DNA of 64,000 nucleotides from positions 1 through 64,000 of the forward strand of contig JBNKRV010000320.1 in assembly GCA_050296935.1 (NCBI GenBank). The letters are read 5' to 3'. The notes beneath the pieces are model-generated. The model worked only from the letters and a program-made list of their open reading frames with translations. It had not been told where the DNA came from and did not search any database. A program made the translations under genes and the position numbers. Source of the stretch: Saccharicrinis sp050296935 (GTDB lineage: Bacteria; Bacteroidota; Bacteroidia; Bacteroidales; Marinilabiliaceae). Shown here in pieces: positions 1 to 9,375 of the stretch. Every line of letters starts with the position of its first letter. The stretch's first letter is position 1.

Positions 1-141
1 ATTCATAGCTTTTCATTAAATAATCGATTTACGGCTCTAAATTTTATCACCATAGCTCGCTATGTCTCAAAAATTTATATTGTAAATCAATCATTTACTG
101 AAATTTGAGCTCGCTAATTTTAATCGAACTCAGGTTATTAG
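1..141 (-). repeat. partial copy of the ~300-bp inverted-repeat element
   Basis: Read on the minus strand from 141 this begins TAACCTGAGTTCG and continues with blocks resembling 43726-43850, for example GATTTACAATATAAATTTT against GATATACAAGGTAAATTTT. The 16-base string cgaactcaggttatta at its right edge is identical to the one at 44014-44029. The copy runs off the left edge of the window, so its other end cannot be seen. The homology call rests on alignment by eye. Confidence 0.5.
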
Positions 142-369
142 CTTTATAATTACATTCTATTAAATTTATACTGCGTTACAAAATATCTTCGTAACGAAGG
201 CTATGCCTCAATTAATTTCATGATTATTGCTTCACCCGGCATAGCTCAGGCAATCCTGACTCGGTTCTCGTTTATCACAATAATTTACGTCCTACACACA
301 CCTAAATCACTCAATTCCGACCTCATAGTGAAATTGACATATCTGAACAATCAAAAAAATCAACACAAT

Positions 370-397
370 AAAAAAGCCGATGAATGATCATCGGCTT
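370..397 (-). terminator. intrinsic terminator of the V-ATPase operon
   Basis: Perfect 10-bp stem (374-383 with 388-397, AAGCCGATGA/TCATCGGCTT), 4-nt loop, and a run of Ts on the minus strand immediately after it. It lies 25 nt beyond the stop codon of the proteolipid gene, so it ends the leftward operon. Confidence 0.85.
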
Positions 398-421
398 AAC
401 ATATGTTGTGAAAGTTCTTTC

Positions 422-874
422 TTAGATAGAAATACTAATCATAAAAGCTGCTGCAAATCCTAAAATTGCATAAAGCTCAGGGAATACAGCTAGTATTAAA
501 GTATTACCAAACACATCATGTCCTGATCCAATTCCAGCAATACCGTTTGCACATACTTGTCCTTGACGAATTGCAGAAAACAAACCAACTAATCCTAAGG
601 CTAATCCTGCTCCAAAAACAGCCGAAGCCTGCACCCAGGTAATATCCGCAGTTAAAATACCTGCAGTATTAAAGATAAAGAAAGCACCAAACCCATATAG
701 TCCCTGCGTACCAGGAAGTGCACTCAATACTAAATAGTTACCAAATGCATCCGCATTTTTTTTCATAGCCCCAATTGCTGCATTTCCACCAATTGACACA
801 CCATAAGCACTTCCAATACCTGTTAGTGCAATCATTAATCCAATTCCAATGTAAGCTAAAACTATAGCGCTCAT
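422..874 (-). CDS. ntpK: V-type ATP synthase subunit K (proteolipid ring)
   Basis: Membrane rotor subunit of a V/A-type ATPase, 150 residues with four membrane helices arranged as two hairpins. The second hairpin holds the ion-binding carboxylate Glu133 in FPELYAILGF; the first has LPGTQG (residues 53-58) instead of an acidic residue, so there is one carboxylate per four helices. Leu53, Thr56, Gln57, Gln104 and Glu133 align with the Na+ ligands described for Enterococcus hirae NtpK (Leu61, Thr64, Gln65, Gln110, Glu139). I infer Na+ coupling. It is the last gene of the operon, 20 nt after subunit I and just before a terminator. Confidence 0.95.
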   Translation of the reverse strand: MSAIVLAYIGIGLMIALTGIGSAYGVSIGGNAAIGAMKKNADAFGNYLVLSALPGTQGLYGFGAFFIFNTAGILTADITWVQASAVFGAGLALGLVGLFSAIRQGQVCANGIAGIGSGHDVFGNTLILAVFPELYAILGFAAAFMISISI

Positions 875-894
875 AATCTTAATATTTAAAAAGG

Positions 895-2706
895 TTATTT
901 ACTTATTTTTCTAAATGGCTTATATTCTTTACCACCACCGGCAAATCCGGCATTTTTATAAAACTCTACAAATGTTAGCCTCATCGGGTGAACAATCGAC
1001 CCTAATGCAGCCATAAAAATATTTAGTCCATGTCCAAAGACCAGGATAATCAATGTAATAATCCATCCAACAACAGGAATATCCGGACTTAGATCAAAGG
1101 CCAGTGAATTAAAAACCAACCCTAAAATAGCACTTGATAACCCCAAGGCAAATAAACGTATATAGGACAAGAGGTCGCCGGCAAAACCAGTTACCATATT
1201 GTATGTATCCCATAATCCGGCACCAATATTCAGCAAAATGTTTCCTTTGGGATTATTGAAAATAAAGATACCTAATCCTGCCAGACTAATAATAACAAAA
1301 TGCGGAACAGACCACAACCACTTTTCCTGCCCTCCAATCTTATCAAGTACCACCATAACAGCAGTTGCAATAAAAAACAACAACCATCCTGCAGAAGCTA
1401 ATGAATATTTCCAACCTTCTTGCTTAATTTGATTAGCCACCTTGATAGCCATTCCAAACAATATCTGCACAAAACCAAATCCTAAAGCCAGATTAAACAT
1501 TTCCTTATCGGTAAGAAAATGATCTTTCATTCTTATAAAAAATGGTATCTCAACATCCATTAATTTAATACCAAAAAAAGTTCCTGTTATGGCTCCAAAA
1601 ATAACTGCAGCCAATCCCAACCATTGCACTAACGAAAGCATTGGTTTAAAATCTTTTTTCACTTTATACTTCGCAAATCCTGCTCCCAATACAAATAATA
1701 ATCCGTATCCGGCATCTCCAAAACAAAAGCCAAAAAATAAAAAGAAAAACGGGGCGAAAAACGGTGTTAAATCCAACTCTGCATAAGAAGGTAATGAAAA
1801 TAATTTTCCGATTGGCTCAAAAAGCTTTGAAAATTTTCCGTTTTTCAATAACACAGGAGCTTTTTCTTCCTTAGATGATTTTAACTTCACATAATAAACC
1901 GGTTGAGATTTTATGTATTCTTCAAATTCATTATCATGTAATTCCGGAACCCATCCTTCAACCCAACGTATTTTACCATCAGCTTTTTCATCCGCATTTT
2001 TTACAAACTGAACATCATTCAACTGATCCTGAACTTCCGATAAATAATTCTCCAGTACAGAAATTTTATCTTGAGCAATTGTATCTAATACTTGTTCTAT
2101 GGTATGAATATTAGTTCTGCATTCATTTAATTCAGATTCAATATAAGATAATGACTTTTCAGGAATCCTGATTTCATCTGCTCCAATGTCTATTGATTCC
2201 CCATTGGTATCAAAATACACAAAATAGGTAAAACCTTTATCCTCTGCCACTTTTGCCAAACTAAACTCAGCTTCCCACTCCTGGTTAAACTTCTTTGAAG
2301 CACAATAGAAAAAGCGAACATTTATAGCTTTTTCCTTTAGCTTTTGAATATTTTCCCAACTAAATTCGCCCCAGGGACTTAATGAATCATATTCCTTACT
2401 TAGATTTTGTTCCTGATGGTGTAAACTATCTAATTCTGTATTTTTTTCTTTAATGAATTGAATAATGTCCTGTCCGTCTTGCGAAATCTCAATATCAATT
2501 ACTTTTTCAGGTTCTTTACGACCTGTCAATAATTTAATATTCCTTTTAATTTCATTCAGAATCTGAACACGATCCATTATTTCTGTTCCAGGTTCAATAT
2601 CACTTTCTATTACATGCAAAACTCCTCTTTCTTTCAGGCTCTCTGAAAACTCCTGAAAGTCTGCATGATATATTAGAAAAGAATATTTATACATAGGTAC
2701 AATCAT
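895..2706 (-). CDS. ntpI: V-type ATP synthase subunit I
   Basis: Membrane stator subunit (a-subunit homologue), 603 residues. The first ~300 residues are soluble and helical; the rest forms about seven or eight membrane segments. The segment SYIRLFALGLSSA near residue 515 carries the essential Arg that faces the rotor carboxylate in this family. The start codon overlaps the stop of the upstream subunit D by 4 nt, indicating translational coupling. Length is within the bacterial family range. Confidence 0.93.
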   Translation of the reverse strand: MIVPMYKYSFLIYHADFQEFSESLKERGVLHVIESDIEPGTEIMDRVQILNEIKRNIKLLTGRKEPEKVIDIEISQDGQDIIQFIKEKNTELDSLHHQEQNLSKEYDSLSPWGEFSWENIQKLKEKAINVRFFYCASKKFNQEWEAEFSLAKVAEDKGFTYFVYFDTNGESIDIGADEIRIPEKSLSYIESELNECRTNIHTIEQVLDTIAQDKISVLENYLSEVQDQLNDVQFVKNADEKADGKIRWVEGWVPELHDNEFEEYIKSQPVYYVKLKSSKEEKAPVLLKNGKFSKLFEPIGKLFSLPSYAELDLTPFFAPFFFLFFGFCFGDAGYGLLFVLGAGFAKYKVKKDFKPMLSLVQWLGLAAVIFGAITGTFFGIKLMDVEIPFFIRMKDHFLTDKEMFNLALGFGFVQILFGMAIKVANQIKQEGWKYSLASAGWLLFFIATAVMVVLDKIGGQEKWLWSVPHFVIISLAGLGIFIFNNPKGNILLNIGAGLWDTYNMVTGFAGDLLSYIRLFALGLSSAILGLVFNSLAFDLSPDIPVVGWIITLIILVFGHGLNIFMAALGSIVHPMRLTFVEFYKNAGFAGGGKEYKPFRKISK

Positions 2707-3314
2707 GATTCCACCTCCATTTCCTGTTGTGCCTGTTGACGGTTTTTCACAATTTTCTGTGCCGATTTGGATAGATTCTCCTCATCTTCAAGGAATCGTT
2801 TAATCTTTCTTATGGCATCTTTATAACCTGGTATCTGAACCTTTTCGTATAGATTTACCTTTTGTGTTGTTTTTTTTCGAGCTACATCCAGTAGCTCCAT
2901 TTTACGAATAAACACTTCCCTCTCAATACCAATTCTGGCTAGAGATTCAACAATGTTTATTCCATCTAAAAACCACACCGGTTTACTAAAAAGTGCAAAC
3001 GGCTCTTTTTTAAATACAACATCTATTAAAACCGGGGTTTGAACACCTGCAATTTTCTTACTTTCTAACACTACATCTTCAATAGATATGGCATTGGTGT
3101 CAAATTCACCCCATAATCGAGACATTTTATCTAAATCAGCCATTTTGGTTTCAAGCTCGTGCACGAGTTCATCTGCTCGCTTTTTTGCTCTTTTAACCTC
3201 AATACGCAAAGCTGCTTCTTTATTTTGAAGCGTTGGTAAAGCGCGCTCCCTAATTTTGAGCTGCTTATCCAGTTGCTGTTGCGAGGTTTTATTATATTGA
3301 AACTTTACGGCCAT
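2703..3314 (-). CDS. ntpD: V-type ATP synthase subunit D (central stalk)
   Basis: Central shaft subunit of the V1 part, 203 residues. Long helical, charged N- and C-terminal segments would form the antiparallel coiled coil inserted into the A3B3 head. It lies between the B and I genes of the operon, with a 123-nt gap after B that contains no gene. No separate subunit F gene follows, although D normally binds F. Confidence 0.9.
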   Translation of the reverse strand: MAVKFQYNKTSQQQLDKQLKIRERALPTLQNKEAALRIEVKRAKKRADELVHELETKMADLDKMSRLWGEFDTNAISIEDVVLESKKIAGVQTPVLIDVVFKKEPFALFSKPVWFLDGINIVESLARIGIEREVFIRKMELLDVARKKTTQKVNLYEKVQIPGYKDAIRKIKRFLEDEENLSKSAQKIVKNRQQAQQEMEVES

Positions 3315-3437
3315 TATATATTAGATTTATAGACTCTAAAACTCTATAAATAAGGTATTTTGAGTTTTATACATCTGTTATCTTTATCATATTTTACAAT
3401 TAATACAAAGAATATATAATTGTAAATCATTTAGCAA

Positions 3438-4757
3438 TTACTGCTTCCAGTATTTATCTACAAATTCCTGACGCACAACTACCTCTTCTCTACTAAAGTT
3501 ATCCTTAAACAAATTCCAGGTAGTATCTAACATTTTCTCTGTATCGATATTGATATCTACCGCTAATATTTGTTCCGAATACTCCTTAGCAAACTTAAGA
3601 GTACGTTCATCGTAATCTGTCAAATCAAAACCGTTATCCTGTTTAGTCTTTGCATTAGCTGCATCTGCATATAACCGGATAGCTGCGTTCATTACCTGTG
3701 GATGATCTTCCCGTGTTTGCTTTCCAATTACCAATTGCTTAAGGCGAGACAAACTCCGGAATGGATCTACAATTACTTTACCTACATCTGAATCCATACG
3801 TAAGAACAACTGTCCTTCAGTAATATATCCGGTATTATCAGGAATCGCATGAGTGATATCACCACCATTTAAGGTAGTTACTGCAATAATGGTAATGGAT
3901 CCACCATGAGGAAACTGCACTGCTTTTTCATAAATTCTGGCTAAATCAGAATATAACGAACCCGGCATACTATCCTTAGACGGAATCTGATCCATACGGT
4001 TTGAAACAATGGACAATGCATCTGCAAATAATGTCATATCCGTTAGAAGCACCAACACCTTCTGTTGCTTTTCTTCAGCAAAATATTCCGCTGCCGACAA
4101 TGCCATATCAGGAATCAATAATCGCTCAACAGGTGGATCTTCTGTGGTATTCACAAAACTCACAATGCGATCTAATGCTCCTGCATTGTCAAATACATTT
4201 TTGAAATACAGGTAATCATCATTAGACAACCCCATACCTCCCAGAATAATTTTATCAGCCTTAGCTCTTAATGCCACATTGGCCATTACCTGATTATAAG
4301 GTTGATCAGGATCAGCAAAAAAAGGGATTTTTTGTCCTGTTACCAGTGAATTATTTAAATCAATACCTGCAATTCCTGTTGCGATAAGTTGTGACGGCTG
4401 CTTACGACGAACCGGATTCACAGAAGGACCTCCCGTATTAATGGTTCTACCTTCGACCTCAGGCCCTCCATCAATAGGCTCTCCAAAAGCATTGAAGAAC
4501 CGACCTGCTAGTTGATCACTTACTTTTAACTGTGGTGGACGTCCTAAAAACACTACTTCAGCATTAGTAGGAATACCCTCTGTTCCTGCAAAAACCTGAA
4601 GAATTACTTCGTCGCCCATTATTTTTACTACCTGTCCCATACGGCCATGAACCAAGGCCATTTCATCATAACCTACATCAGTAGCTTTTAATGTAACCGT
4701 AGCTTTGGTCAGGTTTGTAATTTTAGTATATACTTTTTGAAATGCTTGAGTCTCCAT
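3438..4757 (-). CDS. ntpB: V-type ATP synthase subunit B
   Basis: Non-catalytic nucleotide-site subunit of the A3B3 head, 439 residues. It lacks a Walker A loop, as usual for B, and shows family signatures such as PFFADPDQPYNQ and SSDLARIYE-like SLYSDLARIYEKA near the middle. It directly follows subunit A with 20 nt between them. Confidence 0.95.
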   Translation of the reverse strand: METQAFQKVYTKITNLTKATVTLKATDVGYDEMALVHGRMGQVVKIMGDEVILQVFAGTEGIPTNAEVVFLGRPPQLKVSDQLAGRFFNAFGEPIDGGPEVEGRTINTGGPSVNPVRRKQPSQLIATGIAGIDLNNSLVTGQKIPFFADPDQPYNQVMANVALRAKADKIILGGMGLSNDDYLYFKNVFDNAGALDRIVSFVNTTEDPPVERLLIPDMALSAAEYFAEEKQQKVLVLLTDMTLFADALSIVSNRMDQIPSKDSMPGSLYSDLARIYEKAVQFPHGGSITIIAVTTLNGGDITHAIPDNTGYITEGQLFLRMDSDVGKVIVDPFRSLSRLKQLVIGKQTREDHPQVMNAAIRLYADAANAKTKQDNGFDLTDYDERTLKFAKEYSEQILAVDINIDTEKMLDTTWNLFKDNFSREEVVVRQEFVDKYWKQ

Positions 4758-4777
4758 GCATAAAATTTTTTACCAGA

Positions 4778-6544
4778 TTAATTTAAGCGTTCATTAAGAA
4801 TATCTTCCAATTCTATCTCGTAGTTTTTAAACTTTTCAGAGTTCCACTCAGAATAGTTCATTTGCTTAAGCTGGTTAATGATTCGCTTAAAGAAACCATT
4901 TACATCTTCAAATGAGTCGAAACTAAATTTCTTATCCGTAATATCCAGCACTTTTTCGAGCATATATTTTTGACGATCAAGAGGACAGTTTGCATCAATC
5001 TTATCAAATGAATCCTGTTGAAGAATTACTCCGTCAATTAATTCTGAATTCCAGAAACGCTCATGAAATTCCAATGGCACTCCATCATCTCCCAAAATAT
5101 TAATTTGCTCCTGTGCTTCACGACCACGTAACAATAATGTTTTTGTTTTCATTACATTATCCAGCCAGTCTTCACTAATATTCTTACTTAGATATTCCAT
5201 TACTTCAGGATACTCCAGATATTTTGAATAACTATCAATTGGATCAATAGCCGGGTATCTTTTACTATCCGCACGTCCCTGATTCAATCCATAAAAACAT
5301 CTGGCTGCCTTACGGGTTGACTCTGTTACCGGTTCTTTTAAGTTACCTCCTGCGGGAGAAACTGTTCCTACAAAGGTTATTGAACCCGACTCGCCATTAT
5401 TCAAATATACAAAACCTGCTCTGGCATAGAAACTAGCAATAATGGCAGTTAAATCCATCGGGAATGCATCCGGTCCCGGAAGTTCTTCCAAACGGTTACT
5501 CATCTCACGTAAGGCTTGAGCCCAACGAGATGTTGAATCTGCCATTAGCAATACCTTAAGCCCCATCGAACGATAATACTCACCTAATGTCATGGCTGTG
5601 TACACCGACGCTTCACGTGCTGCAACAGGCATATTTGAAGTATTGGCAATAATAGTTGTACGTTCAATCAGTTTACGACCTGTACGCGGATCCTCTAATT
5701 CAGGGAACTCGGTAAAGATTTCTACCACCTCATTTGCACGCTCTCCACAAGCAGCAATAATAACAATATCAGCCTCAGCATATTTTGATATTGCATGCTG
5801 CAATACCGTTTTTCCTGTACCAAAAGGTCCGGGTATAAATCCGGTACCACCTTCAGCAATAGGATTTAAGGTATCCATTGTTCGTATACCTGTTTCTAAT
5901 AACTTAAATGGGCGTGGCTTCTCTTTATAAGCTTTCACAGCCACTTTAACAGGCCACTTCTGAACCATTGTGAGTTCAATATCATTCCCTTCTTTATCAG
6001 TCACTACAGCAACCACATCATCAACAGTATATAGACCTGCCTCAACAATACTTTTAATAGTATATGTACCTTGAAATTTAAATGGAACCATGATTCGGTG
6101 AGGCATTCCATTTTCAGGAACTTCTCCTAACCAACTTCCGGCTTTTACCTCATCACCAACTTTTGCTATGGGTTTCCAGTCCCACTTTTGTTCACGATTT
6201 AACGGATCTGTATAATCACCCCTTTTCAGGAATACACCCTCCATTTTATCTAGATCATTTTGCAGCCCGTCATAATTTCTGGACAAGATACCCGGACCTA
6301 AGGTTACTTCTAATAAGTGTCCTTCAAACTCCACTTTTGTACCTACCTTTAATCCACGGGTGCTTTCAAATACCTGTACATATACATTTTTACCCAAAAT
6401 TTTAATTACCTCAGCCATCAGATTACTTTCAGGATGCTGAATAAAACAAATTTCGTTTTGGGCCACAGGACCATCAACCTCAACAATTACAAGGTTGGCA
6501 ATAATACCAGATACTACCCCGGTAGTTTTACTTTTTCTTTCCAT
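4778..6544 (-). CDS. ntpA: V-type ATP synthase catalytic subunit A
   Basis: Catalytic ATPase subunit, 588 residues, normal for the family. The P-loop GPFGTGKT lies near residues 237-244, followed by the catalytic-site segment ADSTSRWAQALREMSNRLEE and the PGPDAFP turn. The bulge (non-homologous) region typical of A subunits is around residues 115-190. Its 5' end overlaps the DUF2764 gene by 17 nt, so the two are coupled. Confidence 0.96.
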   Translation of the reverse strand: MERKSKTTGVVSGIIANLVIVEVDGPVAQNEICFIQHPESNLMAEVIKILGKNVYVQVFESTRGLKVGTKVEFEGHLLEVTLGPGILSRNYDGLQNDLDKMEGVFLKRGDYTDPLNREQKWDWKPIAKVGDEVKAGSWLGEVPENGMPHRIMVPFKFQGTYTIKSIVEAGLYTVDDVVAVVTDKEGNDIELTMVQKWPVKVAVKAYKEKPRPFKLLETGIRTMDTLNPIAEGGTGFIPGPFGTGKTVLQHAISKYAEADIVIIAACGERANEVVEIFTEFPELEDPRTGRKLIERTTIIANTSNMPVAAREASVYTAMTLGEYYRSMGLKVLLMADSTSRWAQALREMSNRLEELPGPDAFPMDLTAIIASFYARAGFVYLNNGESGSITFVGTVSPAGGNLKEPVTESTRKAARCFYGLNQGRADSKRYPAIDPIDSYSKYLEYPEVMEYLSKNISEDWLDNVMKTKTLLLRGREAQEQINILGDDGVPLEFHERFWNSELIDGVILQQDSFDKIDANCPLDRQKYMLEKVLDITDKKFSFDSFEDVNGFFKRIINQLKQMNYSEWNSEKFKNYEIELEDILNERLN

Positions 6545-7391
6545 GGCTTAATTTATATTCTTCTGGAAATTCATAACTATTTTCCAATTCATTAATCATC
6601 TGTTGAAACAATTGCTTACCCTCTTCTTCTTCAAGTGACAACCATCGTTCTACAATAAATAACTTATATACAAATGACATTACTTTTTCGATAGTAAAAT
6701 AATTAAAGAAGGTTTCCTCATCGAGGTAATTCCATTTTAAACGATCAATTTTTAATTCCCGTTCCAAAATGTTTTCTTCTTCAAAAATCTGAATAAGCAT
6801 CTCAATATATTCCAACTCATTTGAAAGACCGAAATCTCTGGATCTACTTTTCACTAAGGCCTCTACTACCTCTCCTTGTCCGATTAATTCTTTTTCATAC
6901 TCAATGCCATATTTACGACTGGTTAAGGCAGTAAATACATTTTTCACATCCACCTGAAAATTCTGATATGAGGATAAAAATGAGTTCTGAAATGAATTTA
7001 TATAATCGCTATAATTTTTAAATAGTTCTACCTCGGCCCGAACCTTTGAAAAAGATTCTTCGCCCAATAAAACTTTCTTTACAAATTCGATAAGGTATGA
7101 TGGATAATCACTCTCATCTAATCCCTCAATATTCTTTTTATCAATTAACAATTCCAATTCCAACGAAGTGTAGATTCCACGTGGATCGAATTCTGCTTTT
7201 TGATTATAAAGTAAATTGATAAGATTATTATGATCGAAGGGTAAATAGAGTGCCTGAACCATTTCAAAGTCTTTTCCTACCAATTCTTCATTTAAATACT
7301 CTTTAAGCAATAATGAATTGAATAAGACTTTTTTATCACCTAATAATAAATCAGGTAAACCGGCAACCAGACAATAATAATTTTTCGTCAT
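6528..7391 (-). CDS. DUF2764 family protein of the V-ATPase operon
   Basis: A 287-residue, acidic, helix-rich soluble protein without a signal peptide or membrane segment. It begins MTKNYYCLVAGLPDLLLGDK, the pattern of DUF2764 proteins that sit between the E and A genes in Bacteroidota and spirochaete V-ATPase operons. Since no subunit C gene is present, it is the obvious candidate for the C-like link between central stalk and ring; that role is inference from position. It overlaps subunit A by 17 nt and follows E by 5 nt. Confidence 0.85.
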   Translation of the reverse strand: MTKNYYCLVAGLPDLLLGDKKVLFNSLLLKEYLNEELVGKDFEMVQALYLPFDHNNLINLLYNQKAEFDPRGIYTSLELELLIDKKNIEGLDESDYPSYLIEFVKKVLLGEESFSKVRAEVELFKNYSDYINSFQNSFLSSYQNFQVDVKNVFTALTSRKYGIEYEKELIGQGEVVEALVKSRSRDFGLSNELEYIEMLIQIFEEENILERELKIDRLKWNYLDEETFFNYFTIEKVMSFVYKLFIVERWLSLEEEEGKQLFQQMINELENSYEFPEEYKLSHGKKK

Positions 7392-7396
7392 GCAAA

Positions 7397-8005
7397 TTAC
7401 GCTTCAAATAATAATTGATTTGTTTTTGGTCGCAAGAAGGATTTGAAAAAATTCTGAAAATCATTTTCTGCAAAACTAATCACATAGCTTCCATCTTTGG
7501 GTCCTACTTTAAACCCTGCTTTGATGCCTTTATTATATTCAAATGATAATCCTTTATTCATTTCAGCAGCAAGACTATTTTTTAAAAACTTATCCATTTC
7601 TGCCTTATCTGCCTCAGGTAAAACAACATTAATATCAAAGTTTCCGGTTTTAGACCAACCTTCAACTACTTTTGAAATAAGCGCTTGCACATAATCAGTA
7701 TTATTAAACACTTCTTTTAAAGTGGGCTCCGCAACCTGTACGGTAATACTACTACCTATTTCTTGCTGAAGAGATGAAATAGCTTGTTGTGAAGCCAATT
7801 TTATCTCTGCCTCCACATTTCTTTGCATTTCTGCAGCCTTAGCATTTGCATCTTCAACTATCTTAGTAGCCTGATTGTTAGCCTCCGCAACAATTTTACC
7901 GGCCTCATTTCTGGCCTTCTCAATAATAGCTTCTGCTTCATCGTTCGCTTTCTGAACGCCCTCTGCATAAAGCTTATCAGTTAATTCCTGAAGTTTTGAT
8001 TGCAT
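7397..8005 (-). CDS. ntpE: V-type ATP synthase subunit E (peripheral stalk)
   Basis: Peripheral stator subunit, 202 residues. Residues about 1-85 are an Ala/Glu/Lys-rich coiled coil (AEAIIEKARNEAGKIVAEAN), followed by a globular C-terminal domain that would bind subunit B. It is the first gene of the operon. No separate subunit G/H partner for the coiled coil is seen in the window. Confidence 0.88.
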   Translation of the reverse strand: MQSKLQELTDKLYAEGVQKANDEAEAIIEKARNEAGKIVAEANNQATKIVEDANAKAAEMQRNVEAEIKLASQQAISSLQQEIGSSITVQVAEPTLKEVFNNTDYVQALISKVVEGWSKTGNFDINVVLPEADKAEMDKFLKNSLAAEMNKGLSFEYNKGIKAGFKVGPKDGSYVISFAENDFQNFFKSFLRPKTNQLLFEA

Positions 8006-8717
8006 GATACTTTTTATATTTAACTTATAATAAGAATTTCAATACTTTATTTGGGTTAGATATAACTGTAAGAAACGAAATGGAAAACAATTAACACTAC
8101 TATTGATCTGAAAATTCTGGTTAATTATTGTACTTAGTTCATTATTGTAGTTATGATGAAACCCTAAACAACCTTATACAACCCATTATAAACAAATAAA
8201 TATTACCCGAACGAAATAACAACATTTCTATCTCAGGGGATAATCTGAATATCAAATTCACATCTCTATTATATGTTTTATCGGCACCCCCAAATTTCTC
8301 AAAAAAAAATTAATATTCGACATTTTAACAAAAAAAATGTCATGCTTTAAATATTTCAATCTTAATAGACTACCCCAAAAATTATTTAAAAATAGTTTAA
8401 ATCTATCATTCTTTATTAATTTTCAGGACAAACTGCATATATTTTAATTTTAAATGAACTAATCCATCTGTAAAATTCCCATACAAGTTATGACTATTTA
8501 GTGTTCCTCTATAAAGTCCGACAACTGCGTTGTTGCACAAAATCCAAATCCTCATATACCCTGGTATACTTCGGTTGGAATTTTTCACAAGCCTTGAATT
8601 TAAACTATATAATCCAAACACCCGACTTTATGGACAGGCACTATTTAAATTTAACATTTAACCAAAGAACAAATTTAAATCTCATCGGTTTTTAAAGCAA
8701 ATAAAATGAAATAAAGT
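8006..8717. other. intergenic region between the divergent ntp operon and nitroreductase gene
   Basis: AT-rich spacer with no credible gene. It must hold the start signals of both the leftward V-ATPase operon and the rightward nitroreductase gene, but I cannot place promoter boxes with confidence. It contains a full copy of the 145-bp repeat at 8499-8643; short open frames here are translations of that repeat. Confidence 0.6.
8499..8643 (+). repeat. 145-bp TA-flanked inverted-repeat element (MITE-like), copy 1
   Basis: Starts TAGTGTTCCTCTATAAAG and ends CTTTATGGACAGGCACTA, which are imperfect inverted repeats of each other. It is the same length as the copy at 12853-12997, with about 14 base differences by my count and no gaps. 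There is no coding capacity. TA at both outer ends is compatible with TA target duplication of IS630/Tc1-like elements (inference). Confidence 0.75.
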
Positions 8718-9347
8718 ATGGAAATATTAAAAAAACTCTATTGGCGCTATGCCACAAAAGAATTCAATAGAAATAAAAAACTCTCTTCAGAACAACTTAA
8801 CACGTTATTGGAGGCTGCAAATCTGGCTCCTTCATCATTTGGATTGCAACCTTTTCAAATTATCGTAGTTGAGAATCAGGAAATCAGAGAACGATTAAAA
8901 GAAGTTTGTTACCATCAGCCACAAATTACAAGTGCATCTCAGGTTATTATTTTTGCCACAAAAAACAATCTTGCGGATCATCACGTAGATGAGTTTGTAA
9001 ATAGAATTGCTGATAAATGGGGAAAATCTCCTCAGGATTTGAATGCATATGCAGATACCATCAAGGGTAAGGTCAATAATCTTTCTGTAGAAAATAAAGT
9101 TAACTGGGCTGCGAAACAAAGTTACATTGCTCTTGGATTTCTGCTTTATACAGCTGCTCAAATGAATATTGATGCTTGCCCAATGGAAGGTTTTGAACCA
9201 GAAAAAGTAGATGAAATACTAGGTTTAAAAGAAAAGAATTTAAGTAGTAAGGTGATGGCTACCGTAGGATTCAGATCAGAAAATGATAAATACCAGCATA
9301 ATCCTAAAGTCAGATTTCCTATTGATCAAATGGTAATTAAAATTTAA
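8718..9347 (+). CDS. nitroreductase-family NAD(P)H-dependent oxidoreductase
   Basis: FMN-dependent reductase of the nitroreductase family, 209 residues. Family features are the N-terminal YWRYATKEF segment (FMN phosphate binding), LAPSSFGLQPFQIIVV, and the ACPMEGF segment near residue 155. The best match from memory is the NfsB/YdgI-like group, acting on quinones, nitro compounds or flavins; the substrate cannot be told. It stands alone on the plus strand and shares a terminator hairpin with the convergent cstA gene. Confidence 0.85.
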   Translation: MEILKKLYWRYATKEFNRNKKLSSEQLNTLLEAANLAPSSFGLQPFQIIVVENQEIRERLKEVCYHQPQITSASQVIIFATKNNLADHHVDEFVNRIADKWGKSPQDLNAYADTIKGKVNNLSVENKVNWAAKQSYIALGFLLYTAAQMNIDACPMEGFEPEKVDEILGLKEKNLSSKVMATVGFRSENDKYQHNPKVRFPIDQMVIKI

Positions 9348-9375
9348 AAACCTCAAGATTTATTTTGAGGTTTTT
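9346..9375. terminator. bidirectional terminator between nitroreductase and cstA
   Basis: An 11-bp perfect stem AAAAACCTCAA/TTGAGGTTTTT (9346-9356 with 9365-9375), so either transcript ends in a U-run. The hairpin includes the stop region of the leftward cstA gene, which ends at 9360. Confidence 0.85.

Larger units (their letters stand above)
1..421. other. intergenic region downstream of the V-ATPase operon
   Basis: No coding sequence is visible. The stretch holds a hairpin at 39-76 (inner stem CATAGC-TC-GCTATG at 51-64, outer AAATTTT/AAAATTT), a segment at 1-141 that matches in reverse orientation the left part of the repeat at 43726-44028, and the V-ATPase operon terminator at 370-397. 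A short CTTCG/CGAAG hairpin lies near 190-205. Confidence 0.6.

Noticed and set aside
8406..8695. Open frames of 71 and 64 codons on both strands
   Set aside because: They are translations of the 145-bp repeat and its flanks, with no domain pattern and no ribosome-binding context.
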